The position numbers and the translations under genes are program-made. From NCBI RefSeq assembly GCF_900111995.1, contig NZ_FOKF01000002.1, forward strand, positions 248,001 to 312,000: a DNA stretch of 64,000 nucleotides, in the 5' to 3' direction. The notes under the pieces are model-generated. The model ran no database searches, was not told where the DNA came from, and saw only the letters and a program-made list of their open reading frames with translations. This document shows, one piece after another, positions 56,586 to 64,000 of this stretch (position 1 is its first letter; each line of letters starts with the position of its first letter). The stretch is from Collimonas sp. OK607. Its GTDB lineage: Bacteria; Pseudomonadota; Gammaproteobacteria; Burkholderiales; Burkholderiaceae_D.

Positions 56586-58274
56586 TTACAGCACATCGCT
56601 GGCATGATCGGCCAGGCGCGAACGTTCGCCGCGCGCCAGCGTCACATGGCCGCTGTGCGACCAGCCCTTGAAACGATCGACAACATACGTCAGGCCGCTG
56701 GAGCCTTCGGTCAGGTAAGGCGTATCGATCTGGGCGATATTACCGAGGCAGATGATCTTGGTGCCAGGGCCGGCACGTGTGACCAGCGTTTTGATTTGCT
56801 TCGGCGTCAGGTTTTGCGCTTCGTCGATGATCAGGAACTTGTTGACGAAAGTACGGCCGCGCATGAAGTTGAGCGACTTGATCTTGATGCGCGAACGAAT
56901 CAGATCCTGGGTGGCGGCGCGACCCCATTCGCCGGCATCCGAATCGGATTTGTTGAGCACTTCCAGATTGTCGTCGAAGGCGCCCATCCACGGCCCCATC
57001 TTCTCTTCTTCGGTACCCGGCAGGAAACCGATATCCTCACCGACCGGCACCGTGACGCGGGTCACGATGATTTCGTTGTAGGTCTTGGTTTCCAGCACCT
57101 GGGCCAAACCGGCCGCCAGCGCCAGCAAGGTTTTACCGGTGCCGGCCTGGCCGAGCAGGGTGACGAAGTCGCAATCCGGATTCATCAGCAGGTTCAACGC
57201 AAAATTCTGCTCACGGTTGCGCGCGGTAATGCCCCACACACTGTTCTTGGCGTGACCGTAATCGCGCAAGGTTTGCAGTACTGCCGTCTTGCCGTTGATC
57301 TGGGTGACTTGTCCGTAGAACGCAGGCTCGCCGTTTTTCGGTTCGATGAAGACGAACTGATTGACCAGCAACGACGGTACCAGTGGCCCGCTCAGGCGAT
57401 AGTAAGTATAGCCGGTGCCATGCTTGTTTTCCTGCCAGGATTCGATGCCCTTGCCGTGCTTGATCCAGAAATCGTCCGGCAATTGCTGAATGCCCGAATA
57501 CAGCAGGTCGGTGTCTTCCAGCACATGGTCGTTGAAATAATCTTCCGCCGGTAAGCCCATCGCCCGCGCCTTGATGCGCATGTTGATGTCTTTCGACACC
57601 AGCACCACCGCACGGCCAGGCGACTCGGCTTCCAGTCCGCGTACGACGCCGAGAATCTGGTTGTCGGCTTTACCAACCGGCAAACCTTCAGGCAGATCGG
57701 CGTTTTGCAGCTTGGTCTGGAAGAACAGGCGGCCCTTTGCGTCCTTGTTGCCGAGTTTCGATAAAGGAATGCCATGGTCGATCTGATCGTCCACCACATC
57801 GCCCACCAGCGCATCCAGTGAACGGGATACCTGACGCGCGTTACGTGCGACTTCCGACATGCCTTTCTTGTGGTTATCGAGTTCCTCCAACGTCACCATC
57901 GGCAGGTAGATGTCATGTTCTTCAAAACGGAACAGGGACGTTGGATCGTGCATCAGGACATTGGTGTCCAGCACGAACAATTTGGTCACGCCGGTTTTGT
58001 CGGCGGCGCGACTGGTCATCGACTTCGGTCGGATGTGGCCTTCGGCCGGTTTCGCGGATTTGTCGGCAACGGCACGCGAATTTTCCGCGGGGGCCTTGCC
58101 GGTTTTGCGGTTTTCTACGGTTTTGTTGCGCGCTTGTGGAGCAACTTCTTTGTTACGGGTAATCGGTTCAACTACGGCGATACGTGGTTTGACGGCTTTG
58201 CCGGCTTCCGCTTTCGGATAATCTTGAACGGACAGTAAAGCAGCGGGTTTGGTCGGTAATTTTGGTAAGGGCAT
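56586..58274 (-). CDS. PIN domain-PhoH family ATPase (PhoH2-like)
   Basis: 562 aa. A Lys/Ala/Pro-rich ~95-residue N-terminus, then a PIN-type nuclease domain (residues ~98-240; acidic Asp103 in FVLDTNVLMHD, plus LEELDNH and later acidic residues). The PhoH ATPase domain follows (from ~330) with Walker [33 protein letters not shown] and Walker B FLIIDEAQNLTPKQIKTLVTRAG. Characterised PIN-PhoH proteins unwind and cut RNA. The name recalls phosphate starvation, but no Pho box was seen upstream. It lies between bcp and the phosphoesterase gene. Confidence 0.93.
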   Translation of the reverse strand: MPLPKLPTKPAALLSVQDYPKAEAGKAVKPRIAVVEPITRNKEVAPQARNKTVENRKTGKAPAENSRAVADKSAKPAEGHIRPKSMTSRAADKTGVTKLFVLDTNVLMHDPTSLFRFEEHDIYLPMVTLEELDNHKKGMSEVARNARQVSRSLDALVGDVVDDQIDHGIPLSKLGNKDAKGRLFFQTKLQNADLPEGLPVGKADNQILGVVRGLEAESPGRAVVLVSKDINMRIKARAMGLPAEDYFNDHVLEDTDLLYSGIQQLPDDFWIKHGKGIESWQENKHGTGYTYYRLSGPLVPSLLVNQFVFIEPKNGEPAFYGQVTQINGKTAVLQTLRDYGHAKNSVWGITARNREQNFALNLLMNPDCDFVTLLGQAGTGKTLLALAAGLAQVLETKTYNEIIVTRVTVPVGEDIGFLPGTEEEKMGPWMGAFDDNLEVLNKSDSDAGEWGRAATQDLIRSRIKIKSLNFMRGRTFVNKFLIIDEAQNLTPKQIKTLVTRAGPGTKIICLGNIAQIDTPYLTEGSSGLTYVVDRFKGWSHSGHVTLARGERSRLADHASDVL

Positions 58275-58435
58275 CAGAACCTCGCTTTAAAGATGAAAAA
58301 AGTGTTCGCTTTGGTGATAACACGAACCGGACCAAACGGGTGAAGCAACGGCACTACACAAAAACAACAAAATATATTTAGAAAACATCAATGGACAACA
58401 GGCTCGGATAGGAATTTACAAATTAAAAAGTAAAA

Positions 58436-58478
58436 AAGCCGTTTGGGAAGGCCCTCAGGCCTTGTCCGCAAACGGCTT
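58436..58478 (-). terminator. Terminator after bcp
   Basis: aagccgtttg pairs with caaacggctt, with a second stem aaggcc/ggcctt inside, and a T-run on the minus strand. Confidence 0.85.
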
Positions 58479-58499
58479 CCAGAAATAATTTTTTTGATT

Positions 58500-58976
58500 T
58501 CAATGACTTACAAACTCCAATACTTCCTCAACATGCGATGGCACCTTCACTCCACGCCATTCTTTCACCAATATGCCGGCGGCGTCAATCACAAACGTGC
58601 TGCGCTCGATACCGCGCACTTGCTTGCCGTACATATTTTTCATTTTCATGACATTGAACATGGCGCATAGCGTCTCGTCGGGATCGGCGATCAGATCGAA
58701 CGGCAGCCCCAGCTTGCCCTTGAAACCCTCGTGAGAGCGAATGCTGTCGCGGCTGACGCCGAATATCAGGGTGTTGTTGCGTTGGAACTCAGCATACATG
58801 TCGCGGAATTGGATCGCCTCGGTGGTGCAGCCGGGCGTATTGTCCTTGGGATAAAAATACAACACTATTTTTTGACCGTGGTACTTCGACAACTGGAATG
58901 TCTGTTCGCCAGTCATGGCTGCAGAGAAGTCGGGCACGGTCATGTTGATGATGGAAGGATAGGTATTGTCGGCCAC
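58500..58976 (-). CDS. bcp: Thioredoxin-dependent peroxiredoxin, Bcp/PrxQ type
   Basis: 158 aa. It reduces H2O2 and organic hydroperoxides. The peroxidatic Cys50 is in FYPKDNTPGCTTEA, with the catalytic Thr and the later Arg in GIERSTFVID. The resolving Cys five residues on, present in E. coli Bcp (GCTVQAC), is replaced here by Ile, so this is a one-Cys form; another Cys is at ETLCAMF. It is the gene downstream of arnD on the same strand, 75 bp away, with its own terminator. Confidence 0.95.
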   Translation of the reverse strand: MADNTYPSIINMTVPDFSAAMTGEQTFQLSKYHGQKIVLYFYPKDNTPGCTTEAIQFRDMYAEFQRNNTLIFGVSRDSIRSHEGFKGKLGLPFDLIADPDETLCAMFNVMKMKNMYGKQVRGIERSTFVIDAAGILVKEWRGVKVPSHVEEVLEFVSH

Positions 58977-59051
58977 TGTATTGTCCTGTTCACTAGATTA
59001 TGATGAATCGGTCACCAATCAGGGTCTTGGGCCTTGTGCGCCTTGCACTGA

Positions 59052-60005
59052 TCAGCTATTGCTTGCCTGTGCCTGCATGATCATCTCACCCGATCGTCCC
59101 GGCAACTCCGCCCATGTCAGCGGGACAGTGGGCAACTCCCGGTCTTTGACTTGTCGATAATAATCTTCCATCGCGACCAGATCATAGCCCTGCGCCTGCC
59201 AGCCCTGCAGCAATTGTTCAAATATGGGGGCGAGTTTTTGGCCTTCAAGCTCTGCATGCAGAGTAAATACATGATCGCGGGGCGTTGCTGTCAGGGCCAG
59301 GATATGGGCTGCGATATTTGACGGCGTCAGCTCAACGCCGTTGAAACTCCTGCCCAACAATTCATCCAGTGTCGGCAGGGTGGTTGGCAGTTGTATGCAT
59401 GCCAGCGTCTTGCCATTCACCTGCAAGCGATGCGGTCCGGCCGCGGCGTCGGCCAGGGCGCCGTCATCGTTCAGCATGGCGCGGCCGTCGGAGGAATAGG
59501 CAATGCCGAATTTTTCCAGCTGCTCGAAGGCGTAGGGATTCATTTGCCAGCCGGCGGCGCCGTGGGTTTTCGGCGGCTGGCCGAAAATCTGCGTGAAGCG
59601 ATCGAACGAACGTTGCATCTGCTGGCTAGTCCAGTCTGCGCCGCGCTGCCGCACATGGTCTTGCCACACGCGGTGATCCCACGTATGGACGCCGCATTCG
59701 AAACCGGCGTCGCGTACCGCCTGCATATAGCTTGCACAAGTCTTGCCGATATCCGGAGCCGGCAACAGCACGCCGTACATCAAGGTCTTGAGACCGTAAT
59801 GTTCGACCACCGAAGTGCGCGACACCTTTTGGAAAAAGCCGGGGCGAAATACTTGTTTCAATGCCCAGCCGGTATGGTCGTACCCGAGCGAAAACAGAAA
59901 AGTGGCGCGAGCCTGGTATTTGCTCAGCAGGCGCACCAGATTCGGCACCCCTTCACGTGTGCCGCGATAGGTGTCGGCGTCGATTTTTAAGGTGAGGAGG
60001 GGCAA
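59052..60005 (-). CDS. arnD: 4-deoxy-4-formamido-Ara-phosphoundecaprenol deformylase
   Basis: 317 aa NodB-type deacetylase. LTLKIDADTYRGTREGVPNLVRLL holds the metal-binding Asp, HTWDHRVWQDH the His pair, and KTHGAAGWQMNP follows. It removes the formyl group from the lipid-linked Ara4N so the sugar can be moved to lipid A, lowering affinity for polymyxin. Last arn gene here; 164 bp with a nested inverted repeat separates it from the decarboxylase gene. Confidence 0.93.
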   Translation of the reverse strand: MPLLTLKIDADTYRGTREGVPNLVRLLSKYQARATFLFSLGYDHTGWALKQVFRPGFFQKVSRTSVVEHYGLKTLMYGVLLPAPDIGKTCASYMQAVRDAGFECGVHTWDHRVWQDHVRQRGADWTSQQMQRSFDRFTQIFGQPPKTHGAAGWQMNPYAFEQLEKFGIAYSSDGRAMLNDDGALADAAAGPHRLQVNGKTLACIQLPTTLPTLDELLGRSFNGVELTPSNIAAHILALTATPRDHVFTLHAELEGQKLAPIFEQLLQGWQAQGYDLVAMEDYYRQVKDRELPTVPLTWAELPGRSGEMIMQAQASNS

Positions 60006-60106
60006 GTTGTCTGGGCTAGCGAGAAAGAAGGGATGGGAAAACTTCGGAGCCGGCTATAAACCAAATACGTAAAACGGATTCTGTTGTTGCATCTACCAAC
60101 TACAAG

Positions 60107-60159
60107 GGTGGAACAACCTTATCCGCTTTATTGACCTTCTAAAGCGCGGCTGTTCCACC
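60107..60159. repeat. Nested inverted repeat before arnD
   Basis: ggtggaaca (60107-60115) pairs with tgttccacc (60151-60159), and inside it cgcttta pairs with taaagcg. It lies 11 bp after the stop of the upstream arn gene. It may be an intra-operon processing or attenuation site; no T-run is seen. Confidence 0.55.
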
Positions 60160-60169
60160 GAGTACCTGT

Positions 60170-61225
60170 TTAGTCCATCAAGGCGCGAGCTTCGGCCACC
60201 TGGCCGCGGTATGCATCAAAAATATTGCGCAAGGTGTCAGCCATGGTGGTGGTCGGCTGCCAGTTCAGTTCGTCGCATGTGTTGGTGATTTTCGGCACGC
60301 GATTTTGCACGTCTTGATAGCCTTTACCGTAGTACGCCGCTGAAGTGGTCTCGATCAGCTTGACCTTCTTCGCCGAGTCGGCGTATTCAGGATATTCGGT
60401 CGCCAGTTTCAACATCATGTCGGCCAGGTCGCGGATCGAGTAGTTGTTGACCGGATTGCCGATGTTGTAGATCTTGCCGCTGGCAATACCGTCCTTGTTG
60501 GCGATGATCTTGATCAGGGCGTCGATACCGTCATCGATGTAAGTGAAGGCACGTTTTTGCTGGCCGCCATCGACCAGGGAGATATTCTCGCCGCGCACGA
60601 TATGACCGAAGAACTGGGTCACTACGCGTGAGCTGCCTTCCTTCGGCGTATGGATCGAATCAAGGCCGGCGCCGATCCAGTTGAACGGACGGAACAGCGT
60701 GAAGTTCAAGCCTTCTTCCATGCCATAGCCCCAGATCACGCGATCCATCAATTGCTTGGCGCAGGAGTAGATCCAGCGTGGCTTGTTGATCGGGCCGCAG
60801 ATCAGTTCGGATTGCTCCGGATCGAATTCTTCGTCGTGGCACATACCGTACACTTCCGACGTCGACGGGAATACCAGGTGCTTGCCATACTTGGCAGCCG
60901 AACGCACGATAGGCAGGTTGGCTTCAAAGTCCAGTTCGAATACGCGCAGCGGCTGCTTGACGTAGGTCGACGGTGTGGCGATCGCCACCAGCGGCAGGAT
61001 CACATCGCATTTCTTGACGTGGTACTCAACCCATTCCTTGTTGATGGTGATGTCGCCCTCGAAGAAATGCATGCGCGACTTATAGGCATCGTTGTCCAGC
61101 AGGTCGCGGATGCGGTCGGTCATCATGTCCATGCCGTAGACGTGCCAGTCGGTAGTTTCCAGGATACGCTTGGACAGGTGGTGGCCGATGAAACCGTTGA
61201 CGCCGAGGATGAGGACTTTTTTCAT
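60170..61225 (-). CDS. UDP-glucuronate decarboxylase (ArnA C-terminal equivalent)
   Basis: 351 aa SDR-type enzyme corresponding to the C-terminal half of E. coli ArnA. The NAD-binding loop is KVLILGVNGFIGHHLSKRIL, the Ser/Thr is in FPSTSEVYGM, and the catalytic YxxxK is YSCAKQLMDR. It oxidises and decarboxylates UDP-glucuronate to the UDP-4-keto-pentose used by ArnB. Here it is a stand-alone gene, separate from the formyltransferase by 130 bp, so ArnA is split. Confidence 0.93.
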   Translation of the reverse strand: MKKVLILGVNGFIGHHLSKRILETTDWHVYGMDMMTDRIRDLLDNDAYKSRMHFFEGDITINKEWVEYHVKKCDVILPLVAIATPSTYVKQPLRVFELDFEANLPIVRSAAKYGKHLVFPSTSEVYGMCHDEEFDPEQSELICGPINKPRWIYSCAKQLMDRVIWGYGMEEGLNFTLFRPFNWIGAGLDSIHTPKEGSSRVVTQFFGHIVRGENISLVDGGQQKRAFTYIDDGIDALIKIIANKDGIASGKIYNIGNPVNNYSIRDLADMMLKLATEYPEYADSAKKVKLIETTSAAYYGKGYQDVQNRVPKITNTCDELNWQPTTTMADTLRNIFDAYRGQVAEARALMD

Positions 61226-61355
61226 GGTGATCTATTATTGTTGGATTGGCATTCCGCAAGGCGGAATTTCAAACGCTGCAGTTCTTGGCAGGCAGGGTAA
61301 TCAAAAACTCCCATCGTGCTCGCAGAATCATGCAGCAGGCTTTGTATTATTTATA

Positions 61356-62264
61356 TTATAAAAGGATGTTATGTAATGCCTCTGGCGTAACGGTTTGACC
61401 ATCCGCCAGCAATTCGTTAATCAATAGCGCACGGCCATCGCCGCAAACGCCAACAATGCGATTATCCACTACCGCCAAGCCCCGAGGCAAATTTGCAGGC
61501 AGATTTTCGATCAAGTTGGCCGATAATTGTGCTTTTCCGATAATAAAAGTGCGCTCTTTGACAATAGTCCATGCGCCGGGATAGGGTGGCGCGACTGCGC
61601 GATACAGGTTGTAGACCTCATGCGCAGGTTGATTCCAGTCGATTTTGCCATCTTCCGGCTTGCGTCCGCCGAAATAACTACCTTGCGACAGATCGTTCGG
61701 CAACCTGGGGATTTTCCCCGCCAGCATGGCCGGCAGCACATTCCACAGCGTCTGTTCGGCGGCAACCACGACTTTGCCGAATACTTCATAGGCGGTGTCG
61801 TCGGGCAGAATCGGCACCGAGGTTTGCGCCACGATAGCGCCGGCGTCGGGCTTGGCAGCCATTTCATGCAGCGTGGCGCCGGTTTCGGTTTCGCCATGCA
61901 AGACCGCCCAATTGATTGGCACCCGGCCGCGATATTTCGGCAACAGGGAGCCATGCATATTGTAAGCGCCGTGTTTGGCCAGTGCCAGCAAGGCGGCTGG
62001 CAGCATATGGCGGTAATAGAAACTGAAGATGAAATCCGGCTGCAAGGCTGCAACCTGGGCCAGCAACTCCGGCGCGGCAGGATCGCTCGGGGCGATCGCT
62101 GGAATACCGTGTTGCTTGCACAAAGCGGAGACCGACTCGAACCAGATGGTTTCGGCCGGATTGTCTTCGTGGGTAATGACCAGTGCGATGTCGACGCCGC
62201 GCGCCAGCAAGACTTTCAGGCAGCGCACACCGACATTGTGATAGGCGAAAACGACGGCTCTCAT
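61356..62264 (-). CDS. arnA: UDP-Ara4N formyltransferase (ArnA N-terminal equivalent)
   Basis: 302 aa formyltransferase matching the N-terminal half of ArnA: MRAVVFAYHNVGVRCLKVLL, then FSFYYRHMLPAALLALAKHGAYNMHGSLLPKYRGRVPINWAVLHGETETGATLHEM with the catalytic Asn-His and Asp region. It formylates UDP-Ara4N from 10-formyl-THF, which drives the pathway forward. Its start overlaps the end of arnC by 4 bp. C-terminal part (VYNLYRAVAPPYPGAW) is complete. Confidence 0.94.
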   Translation of the reverse strand: MRAVVFAYHNVGVRCLKVLLARGVDIALVITHEDNPAETIWFESVSALCKQHGIPAIAPSDPAAPELLAQVAALQPDFIFSFYYRHMLPAALLALAKHGAYNMHGSLLPKYRGRVPINWAVLHGETETGATLHEMAAKPDAGAIVAQTSVPILPDDTAYEVFGKVVVAAEQTLWNVLPAMLAGKIPRLPNDLSQGSYFGGRKPEDGKIDWNQPAHEVYNLYRAVAPPYPGAWTIVKERTFIIGKAQLSANLIENLPANLPRGLAVVDNRIVGVCGDGRALLINELLADGQTVTPEALHNILL

Positions 62265-63220
62265 GATGTCTCTTTATCCTCGGCCGAGGATTGCTCCAGC
62301 ATGGCTTGCACCACGTAACGTGGCCGGGCCCGCACTTGCTGATAAATACGGCCGACATACTCGCCGACCAGGCCGATGCCGAACAGGATCATGCCCATCA
62401 GGAAGAAGGCAAACGCGAACAGCGTGAACACACCTTGCACCTCGGCGCCGAACAGGAAGCGGCGCACCACCAGAATGGCAAACAGCGCCCCGGAAGCGAA
62501 CGACAGGATAATCCCGATCAGCGAAAACAGCTGCAAGGGCACAATCGAAAAACCAGTGACCAGGTCGAAATTCAGGCGGATCAGGCTATACAGCGAGTAC
62601 TTCGATTCGCCGGCCGAACGCTCTTCGTGCTCGACCACGATTTCGGTCTCGTTGCGGGCGAAGGTATAAGCCAGCGCCGGCACGAAGGTGTTGACTTCCT
62701 TGCATTGGTTGATCAGGTCGACCACGTTGCGGCCATAAGCGCGCAGCATGTTGCCCTGATCCGTCATCTTGATGCCGGTGATTTTTTCGCGCAGCACATT
62801 CATGGCTTTGGAGGCAATCGTGCGCCAGGCAGAATCCTGGCGTTTGCGGCGGATCGAGCCGACGTAATCGTAGCCCTCGCGCATCTTGGCGACCAGGTTG
62901 CCGATTTCTTCCGGCGGATTTTGCAGGTCGGCGTCGAGCGTTACGATAATTTCGCCGCGGCTGGCTTCAAAGCCGGCCAGTATCGCCATATGCTGGCCGA
63001 AATTGCCGTTGAACAGGACCACGCGGGTAACGTCCGGGCGCAAGCGGAATTGCTCGGCCAGTATCGCCGCCGATTTGTCGCGGCTGCCGTCGTTGACGTA
63101 CAGGATTTCATAGCTGATGCCAAGTGCGTCAAGCGCCGGGTAGAGGCGCTCGAACAGTTTGGCGAGGCCCGATTCCTCGTTGTATACCGGGATGACGACG
63201 GAAAGTTCTGGTTTCATCAA
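62261..63220 (-). CDS. arnC: Undecaprenyl-phosphate Ara4FN transferase
   Basis: 319 aa GT2 glycosyltransferase: PELSVVIPVYNEESGLAKLFERL, then the metal site VTLDADLQNPPEEIGNLV, and ADLGNMLRAY-like region (MTDQGNMLRAYGRNVVDLI). Two C-terminal transmembrane helices (around residues 230-260 and 265-290) anchor it in the inner membrane. It moves Ara4FN to undecaprenyl phosphate. 17 bp separate it from arnB. Confidence 0.94.
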   Translation of the reverse strand: MMKPELSVVIPVYNEESGLAKLFERLYPALDALGISYEILYVNDGSRDKSAAILAEQFRLRPDVTRVVLFNGNFGQHMAILAGFEASRGEIIVTLDADLQNPPEEIGNLVAKMREGYDYVGSIRRKRQDSAWRTIASKAMNVLREKITGIKMTDQGNMLRAYGRNVVDLINQCKEVNTFVPALAYTFARNETEIVVEHEERSAGESKYSLYSLIRLNFDLVTGFSIVPLQLFSLIGIILSFASGALFAILVVRRFLFGAEVQGVFTLFAFAFFLMGMILFGIGLVGEYVGRIYQQVRARPRYVVQAMLEQSSAEDKETS

Positions 63221-63237
63221 TCGCTTGTTAGTTTTGT

Positions 63238-64000
63238 TTAGTTTTGTTCGAGCACGGATTTTACCGCCGAAACCGCACGTTCGACATCGTTCTTCGTCAT
63301 CACATTAAACATTGGCAGCGAGACGATCAGGCGGCCGACCCTTTCCGAGATCGGGAACATGCCTTCCTTGAAGCCACGTGCGCGGTACATGCTGAGCAGG
63401 TGGATCGCAGGATAGTGGTAGCCGATGCCGATGCCGCGTTCCTGCATCTGCTCCATGAAAGTGGCGCGCGCCGGTTTGCCGTCCTTGCGCTCCGGCAGCA
63501 CCAGCTGAAACATGTGCCAGTTGCTGTTGTCGAAATCGGCAACCGGCAACTGCGCGCCGTACTTCGCTTCAAAATCGCTGCCGAAACAGGTGAAGTAGTA
63601 CTGCGCCAGTTCGCGCCGATGGGCGGTAATCGCTTCGATATGGGCAAACTGGCCGAGGCCGATGGCTGCTGCAACGTCGGTCATGTTGAATTTGCCGCCC
63701 AGGACATCGACGTCAAGACCGTCGAAGCCGCTGCGGGTAACGCCTTGCAGGCGATATTTTTCTGCGAGGCGTGCTTCTTCGGCATTGTTCAACACCAGGC
63801 AGCCGCCTTCGGATGAAGTGACGTTCTTGTTGGCCTGGAAGCTGAACGAGACAAAGTCGCCCAAAGCACCGATGCGCTTGCCGTTCCAGGTCGATCCCAA
63901 TGCTTGTGCGGCGTCTTCCACCACGCGCAGATTATGTTTTTTTGCCAGCGCGTACAGGCGATCCATATCCACCGGCAGACCCGACAGGTAGACCGGAATG
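63238..64000 (-). CDS. arnB: UDP-Ara4N aminotransferase ArnB, C-terminal part (5' end outside window)
   Basis: Partial; the frame stays open to the window edge, so the first ~130 residues are missing. Visible at the edge is IPVYLSGLPVDMDRLYALAKKHNLRVVEDAAQALGS, then VSFSFQANKNVTSSEGG holding the PLP-binding Lys. This is a DegT/DnrJ/EryC1-type PLP aminotransferase that aminates the UDP-4-keto-pentose with glutamate. First gene seen of the arnB-C-A-A'-D operon. Another sugar aminotransferase of the family is possible, but the operon context supports ArnB. Confidence 0.9.
   Translation of the reverse strand, partial: IPVYLSGLPVDMDRLYALAKKHNLRVVEDAAQALGSTWNGKRIGALGDFVSFSFQANKNVTSSEGGCLVLNNAEEARLAEKYRLQGVTRSGFDGLDVDVLGGKFNMTDVAAAIGLGQFAHIEAITAHRRELAQYYFTCFGSDFEAKYGAQLPVADFDNSNWHMFQLVLPERKDGKPARATFMEQMQERGIGIGYHYPAIHLLSMYRARGFKEGMFPISERVGRLIVSLPMFNVMTKNDVERAVSAVKSVLEQN

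Overview
The window looks like a chromosomal segment from a betaproteobacterium of the order Burkholderiales, most probably Oxalobacteraceae (Collimonas/Herbaspirillum/Janthinobacterium-like). This rests on gene content and order: rlmE-ftsH-folP-glmM, rpsF-priB-rpsR-rplI-dnaB, pst-phoU-phoB-phoR with ppk beside it, carAB followed by greA, and an Ara4N lipid-A operon with a split ArnA. The family assignment is an inference; no 16S gene is present. Coding density is high, most genes are housekeeping, and I see no insertion sequence, prophage or CRISPR array.

Layout. 1-4.8 kb: end of a cytochrome c gene, then minus-strand genes (DUF1841, VIT-type metal transporter, nth, an orphan rsxB, a PHB depolymerase, sixA). 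4.8-15.4 kb is a phosphate region. ppk-sixA is divergent from pstS-pstC-pstA-pstB-phoU-phoB-phoR, with a candidate Pho box facing each way in the shared intergenic region, and a patatin-like lipoprotein follows. 15.5-31.3 kb: a small membrane protein, an NlpC/P60 hydrolase, a GlcG-like protein, carAB, a long palindromic intergenic element, greA, yhbY, rlmE-ftsH-folP-glmM, then a second, diverged phoB-phoR pair. 31.6-42.3 kb: tRNA-Pro and tRNA-Arg, rhlE, a VOC protein, suhB, trmJ, lexA with two adjacent SOS boxes, the rpsF operon with a candidate S6:S18-binding leader, dnaB, and a DUF47-Pit phosphate transport pair. 42.4-58.3 kb (accessory in character): a large autotransporter; a MarR-controlled tripartite efflux operon (nodT-emrA-emrB) with two matching candidate operators; a TctDE-like two-component system divergent from a NitT/TauT-type ABC transporter; a phosphoesterase and a PIN-PhoH protein. 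58.4-64.0 kb: a Bcp peroxiredoxin and the arnB-C-A-A'-D operon (arnB runs off the window).

How the genes fit together. Phosphate is the recurring theme: high-affinity uptake (Pst), low-affinity uptake (Pit/DUF47), polyphosphate storage (Ppk), signalling (PhoU and two PhoBR pairs) and a possible phospholipase. The other themes are envelope defence (Ara4N modification, efflux pump, autotransporter) and core replication, translation and pyrimidine/arginine supply. The observations most worth following are the duplicated PhoBR, the roughly 190-nt palindrome after carB, the paired MarR operators, the perfect inverted repeat in the pstS leader, the alternative hairpins in the carA leader, and the lone RsxB translationally coupled to Nth.
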